64,000 bases of DNA from Unio delphinus (lineage: Eukaryota > Mollusca > Bivalvia > Unionida > Unionidae). The notes beneath the pieces are model-generated. The model ran no database searches, had not been told where the DNA came from, and saw only the letters and a list, made by a program, of their open reading frames with translations. Positions 61,051-64,000 of the stretch are shown in pieces (within the stretch, counting starts at the first letter, position 1; every line of letters begins with the position of its first letter). The position numbers and the translations under genes were made by a program. Location of the stretch: assembly GCA_029339505.1 (NCBI GenBank), contig JAQISU010000189.1, positions 2,577,001-2,641,000 of the forward strand. Reading direction: 5' to 3'.

Positions 61051-62005
61051 ATGGAATCTATTTATTATTCCCCAAGAGGATACTGGAGGGGTAAATCAGC
61101 AATCCATAAACTCGCTAGCGCTGCGAAAGTGAAAAAAAACAACTGCGGCTCATTGGTTATCCAAACAGGCACTATGGCAAATTTATCTACCACCGCCTAA
61201 ACAAATCAATTTCTCGCATTTTGATGTGACCGGACCCAATGAAGTTCATCAGGCTGATATATTATTTCTGCCACATGATCGTGGTTACAAATACGCATTA
61301 ACCGTAGTTGATATTGCAAGTCGATACAAAGAAGCAGAACCGTTAAAAACAAAATCAGCCACTGAAGTGGCTTCTGCATTTGAAAGGATTTATCGAAGGA
61401 GCCCTCTGCACTGGCCAAATCTATTACAAATTGATCCTGGCAAGGAATTTCAGGGTGCAGTGTTATCAATAATGAAAAATCACAATGTCGCTATCAGACG
61501 AGGGCATACTGCACTGCATCGTGATCAGGCCATTGTAGAACGATTTAATAAAACCCTTGCTGAGCGGTTATTTGGATATCAATACGCAAAAGAATTCATC
61601 CAAGAAAAAAGATCCCGTGAATGGGTTAAAAGGTTACCAGCTGTGATTACTGCACTGAATAACGAGATTACTAGAACCATCAACATGAAACCTATCAATG
61701 CGATTAAAAAGAAGTCAATACCTGAAATGGAAATTCAAAAAGATTTCAGCGTTTCCCAACCAATTCTTGGTAGTAATGTCATTGTGAGGTACTTATACGA
61801 ACCAGGAGAGCTTGAGGGTGGCACAAAAAGGGCTACTGATCCTATTTGGAGCGTCACTACGCATAAGATATCTAGTATAACACGATCTACGGGTAGACTT
61901 CCAATCTATAAACTGGATTCAACTGCCCCTCAACGGAGTTTTACTAGACAACAATTACAAGTGATACCTGAGGATACTCAATTACCACCACATGGGCTTA
62001 ACTAG
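61051..62005 (+). pseudogene. Integrase (rve, DDE), one frame change near the start
   Basis: It starts at ATG 61,051 with IYYSPRGYWRG, then KLASAAKV. After a frame change in the A run at 61,132-61,139 the frame is open to 62,005. The first catalytic Asp is in VHQADILFLPHD, the second in LLQIDPGKEF and the Glu in RDQAIVERFNKTL. The C-terminal part has VRYLYEPGELEGGTKRATDP, specific to this integrase type. No chromodomain. It joins element ends to host DNA. It starts 7 bp after the phospholipase gene and its stop overlaps the end of the convergent helicase gene by 8 bp. Confidence 0.88.
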
Positions 62006-63410
62006 CACCCTTGCGTCTATTGCACTCAAGACAAGTCAACTTCACATTATTTCTGACATGACCGAGATTGTTATTTTTTCTGTCCACGGTGAATTGGCGA
62101 GGATCCTTATCCGAATACTGCCAACGCATTATACAATTGCAACTCGCGCAGTGATTATTCTGTTGTTGCTTCAGAGTAATTATTAATTCAGCATCAATAT
62201 CAAATTCTCGTTGTTTTTTTTTGTCTTGTTGTTTGTAACCGGAGAGTTTTTTATCAATAATATCATCTATTGTGGTGTCATTATGATCGCCAATGATTTC
62301 ATCATCGCCTGACTCTGTCAGGACAATTCTTCGAAGTTGATTTATTTTTCGTACTCTAGACACTGCGAGATAGACTAAATTCGACCATTCTATGCGATTA
62401 TCTACTATCCAAACAGTTATATCCGATATAGTCAATCCCTGTGAAGAGTGTATTGTTGCTGCATAACCTAGCGTCCATGGGGATTTATTAGCACGCAATG
62501 CATCTTCAACGACATTGATATCAACCAGCACAATATCATTTAATACGAGAATCTGTCTTTGAAATCCTTCGGATTTTGGTCCTGGAATATCAACTTCGAT
62601 GTTCTGTTTTCGTGTATCCGATGGCCTATAACATAACGGTACTGGAAGTGTTGCAAATTTTTGTTTATGCAATTCAAATAACTTCATCTGAAGTGTATCC
62701 CTGACTATTTTTCTACTTGCAATGATTAAATCATTTGGTCTCCACGCTTCCCAAAACTCATTCATGGGAGTTTCCGAAATTATTTCACGGGCTATTTCAC
62801 ACTGGATTCTATCCGGTTGTAATCTAATTAGTTTCTTAAATTCTTTTAATTCATTATCAAGTGATCTATGATCAGTATCAATTTCTTCATAATAGTCTAC
62901 AAAACCCTTTAGCCATTCATGGGGGGATGCACCGACAAATGGTGGAGGTTGGCCGTGATCCCCGCACATGACGACTTTTGTATTCTTCAATAACAACCAC
63001 TCAAGAAATATTTTTAAGACATCTTCGGACACTGTGTCTATTTCATCCCACATGATAATTTCAGGAATAAATTTCTCTCCCATGCGCTCAGGAGTCCATT
63101 TATCTCCCTTCCATCTAAAGAAACTATGATAAGTGCAGGCATTTACCCCTCGTTGTTTCATCTCTCTGGCGAGTCTGTGAGTCGGTGTTAGAACAATCAT
63201 GTTTGGATTGGAAACGCTAGCGTTTCTACGGAATAACTCAATTGCCCGGGTTGTTTTTCCTGACCCGCCACAACCGTTTAAATAAACTGTTTTATATCTA
63301 CAGATTGGATCAGAAATCGGTGGTGCACTAGAAAATTCTGAACACTGATTGCTTTCTAAGTAATTATTTTCAATGGTAACATCTGCTGATGGAATATAAT
63401 CATGAAGCAT
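61998..63410 (-). CDS. Superfamily 1 helicase fused to an HNH nuclease, N-terminus missing
   Basis: 470 residues from the ATG at 63,410. Walker A LNGCGGSGKTTRAIELF; motif Ia TPTHRLAREM; Walker B MWDEIDTV; GDHGQPPPF; C-terminal helicase motifs ATIHSSQGLTI and LVYLAVSRVR place it with RecD/Pif1-like helicases. After residue ~420 an HNH-type domain follows: CASCNC, QFTVDR, GHVRNNVKLTCLECNRRKG, with D-R in place of D-H. The frame stays open upstream to 63,506 without an ATG, and that part (FEILRFWLET) resembles the region before the helicase in longer relatives. So a larger N-terminal part is probably missing. Confidence 0.85.
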   Translation of the reverse strand: MLHDYIPSADVTIENNYLESNQCSEFSSAPPISDPICRYKTVYLNGCGGSGKTTRAIELFRRNASVSNPNMIVLTPTHRLAREMKQRGVNACTYHSFFRWKGDKWTPERMGEKFIPEIIMWDEIDTVSEDVLKIFLEWLLLKNTKVVMCGDHGQPPPFVGASPHEWLKGFVDYYEEIDTDHRSLDNELKEFKKLIRLQPDRIQCEIAREIISETPMNEFWEAWRPNDLIIASRKIVRDTLQMKLFELHKQKFATLPVPLCYRPSDTRKQNIEVDIPGPKSEGFQRQILVLNDIVLVDINVVEDALRANKSPWTLGYAATIHSSQGLTISDITVWIVDNRIEWSNLVYLAVSRVRKINQLRRIVLTESGDDEIIGDHNDTTIDDIIDKKLSGYKQQDKKKQREFDIDAELIITLKQQQNNHCASCNCIMRWQYSDKDPRQFTVDRKNNNLGHVRNNVKLTCLECNRRKGAS

Positions 63411-63506
63411 TTCCTTCTTAATTCTCCTTCTTAATTCTGGTAGCGTTTTCGTTTCTAACCAAAATCGGAGAATCTCGAATGTTTCCGTTGTTTGTTTATG
63501 TAAACA
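63411..63506 (-). other. Open upstream extension of the helicase gene
   Basis: Same frame as the helicase, no ATG, ends at a TAA at about 63,505. It marks the probable truncation point of element 2. Confidence 0.55.
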
Positions 63507-63529
63507 TTAGAGGTCCTCCAAGGGTATAG

Positions 63530-63542
63530 AGAGTATAAAAAG
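63530..63542 (+). promoter_or_regulatory. TATAAAAAGGGC box
   Basis: GTATAAAAAGGGC on the plus strand beyond the right end of element 2, followed 110 bp later by an ATG-CAG|GTAAAA that looks like a start codon with a splice donor. It could be a host promoter or part of the element's end. Confidence 0.4.
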
Positions 63543-64000
63543 GGCTCCTGTCATCGCAGACGAAAGAGATATAAAGAAAAAGGGGTTAGATAGAGATTGA
63601 GACTGATTGCATTGAAATCGAACTGTTCTAAATTTCCTGTCATTAATAATTTTATGCAGGTAAAATCCCTCTACAAAAGTGATATATTATTGAAATGACA
63701 AAATTCGGATTTGTCCAGATTTTGATTTTACACAAATTTCGGATATGATTTTTACAATTTATTTATATAGTTTAGGTAATTAGGGTTAATACCTGTCTCC
63801 AATAAGATTAATCTTTGATGTTATAAAAACATTAACTTTATTTTATAAAATCTTTATTTTATAAAATCTAGTTCATAAAACCTTGATTCTGAAATTGATG
63901 TTTTTTTTTTAAAGATTATATATATATATATATATATATATATCTTAATGTAATATGACTTTCTCTTTATCAGGGGTAACATTAGGACCTTGTTCAAGTT
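63543..64000. other. Right flank
   Basis: No gene recognised. A (TA)n run at 63,917-63,943 and TTTTATAAAATC repeats near 63,840-63,870. Confidence 0.5.

Larger units (their letters stand above)
48880..63506. mobile_element. Element 2: Polinton-like virus, largely intact genes, ends not resolved
   Basis: Eighteen tightly packed genes in 14.6 kb, clearly more AT-rich than element 1 and the host exons. Capsid, protease, packaging ATPase and integrase are all present and most are unbroken. The capsid, integrase, phospholipase A2 and helicase-HNH genes are of a type I remember from Hydra, arthropods and the fungus Rhizophagus, different from the F54H12 type of element 1. No DNA polymerase gene is seen. 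No TIR pair was found by eye, and the helicase frame is still open without an ATG at 63,506, so the right end looks truncated. Confidence 0.88.

Noticed and set aside
48600..64000. Terminal inverted repeats for element 2
   Set aside because: I compared 48.6-48.9 kb with 63.4-64.0 kb in reverse complement by eye and found no convincing match; a computed self-alignment is needed.

Overview
This is an animal nuclear genome window, most likely from a mollusc or a related lophotrochozoan. The evidence is a split protein-coding gene with GT/AG introns (a short-chain dehydrogenase on the minus strand), two families of tRNA-derived SINEs, long dinucleotide arrays and many minisatellites. The mollusc placement rests mainly on the tail of one SINE family and is an inference. 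About half of the window is two unrelated integrated dsDNA viruses or transposons of the Polinton/Maverick type.

Layout. 1-5.7 kb is satellite DNA (68-bp and 60-bp repeats) with a SINE and a LINE tail. 5,727-23,131 is Polinton element 1 (17.4 kb), bounded by terminal inverted repeats (TIRs) and a probable 6-bp target duplication, inserted in a degenerate minisatellite that continues on both sides. 24.5-25.3 kb is more tandem repeat. 25.7-32.1 kb holds four exons of an SDR16C-like gene. 32-48 kb is SINEs, unique AT-rich DNA, a 5.1-kb minisatellite (36.8-42.0 kb) and a decayed capsid-gene relic (42.7-43.4 kb). 48.9-63.5 kb is element 2, a second, more AT-rich and much better preserved Polinton-like virus that appears cut off at its right end.

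Element 1 has an adenain-like protease, a major capsid protein of the C. elegans F54H12.2 type, a second capsid protein, core-like basic proteins, an integrase with a C-terminal chromodomain, a packaging ATPase and only the N-terminal part of a protein-primed-type DNA polymerase B. A LINE fragment ends the polymerase and the catalytic part is gone. Most of its large genes carry stops or frameshifts. Its end genes are small, and they are followed by what look like metazoan histone-mRNA 3' processing signals: a stem-loop plus a purine-rich downstream element at fixed spacing. This is the most unusual observation in the window.

Element 2 has a major capsid protein, two related capsid-like proteins, protease, packaging ATPase, a fibre-like protein, core-like proteins, an integrase, a zinc-ribbon plus phospholipase A2 gene, a free-standing HNH endonuclease, and a superfamily 1 helicase fused to an HNH domain. 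No DNA polymerase is visible. Four of its gene breaks fall in A-rich runs, so it may be more intact than it looks. Together the capsid, protease and ATPase genes would build and fill particles, integrase would insert the genome, and helicase-HNH would take part in replication. Family assignments come from motif recognition by eye; no database search was run.
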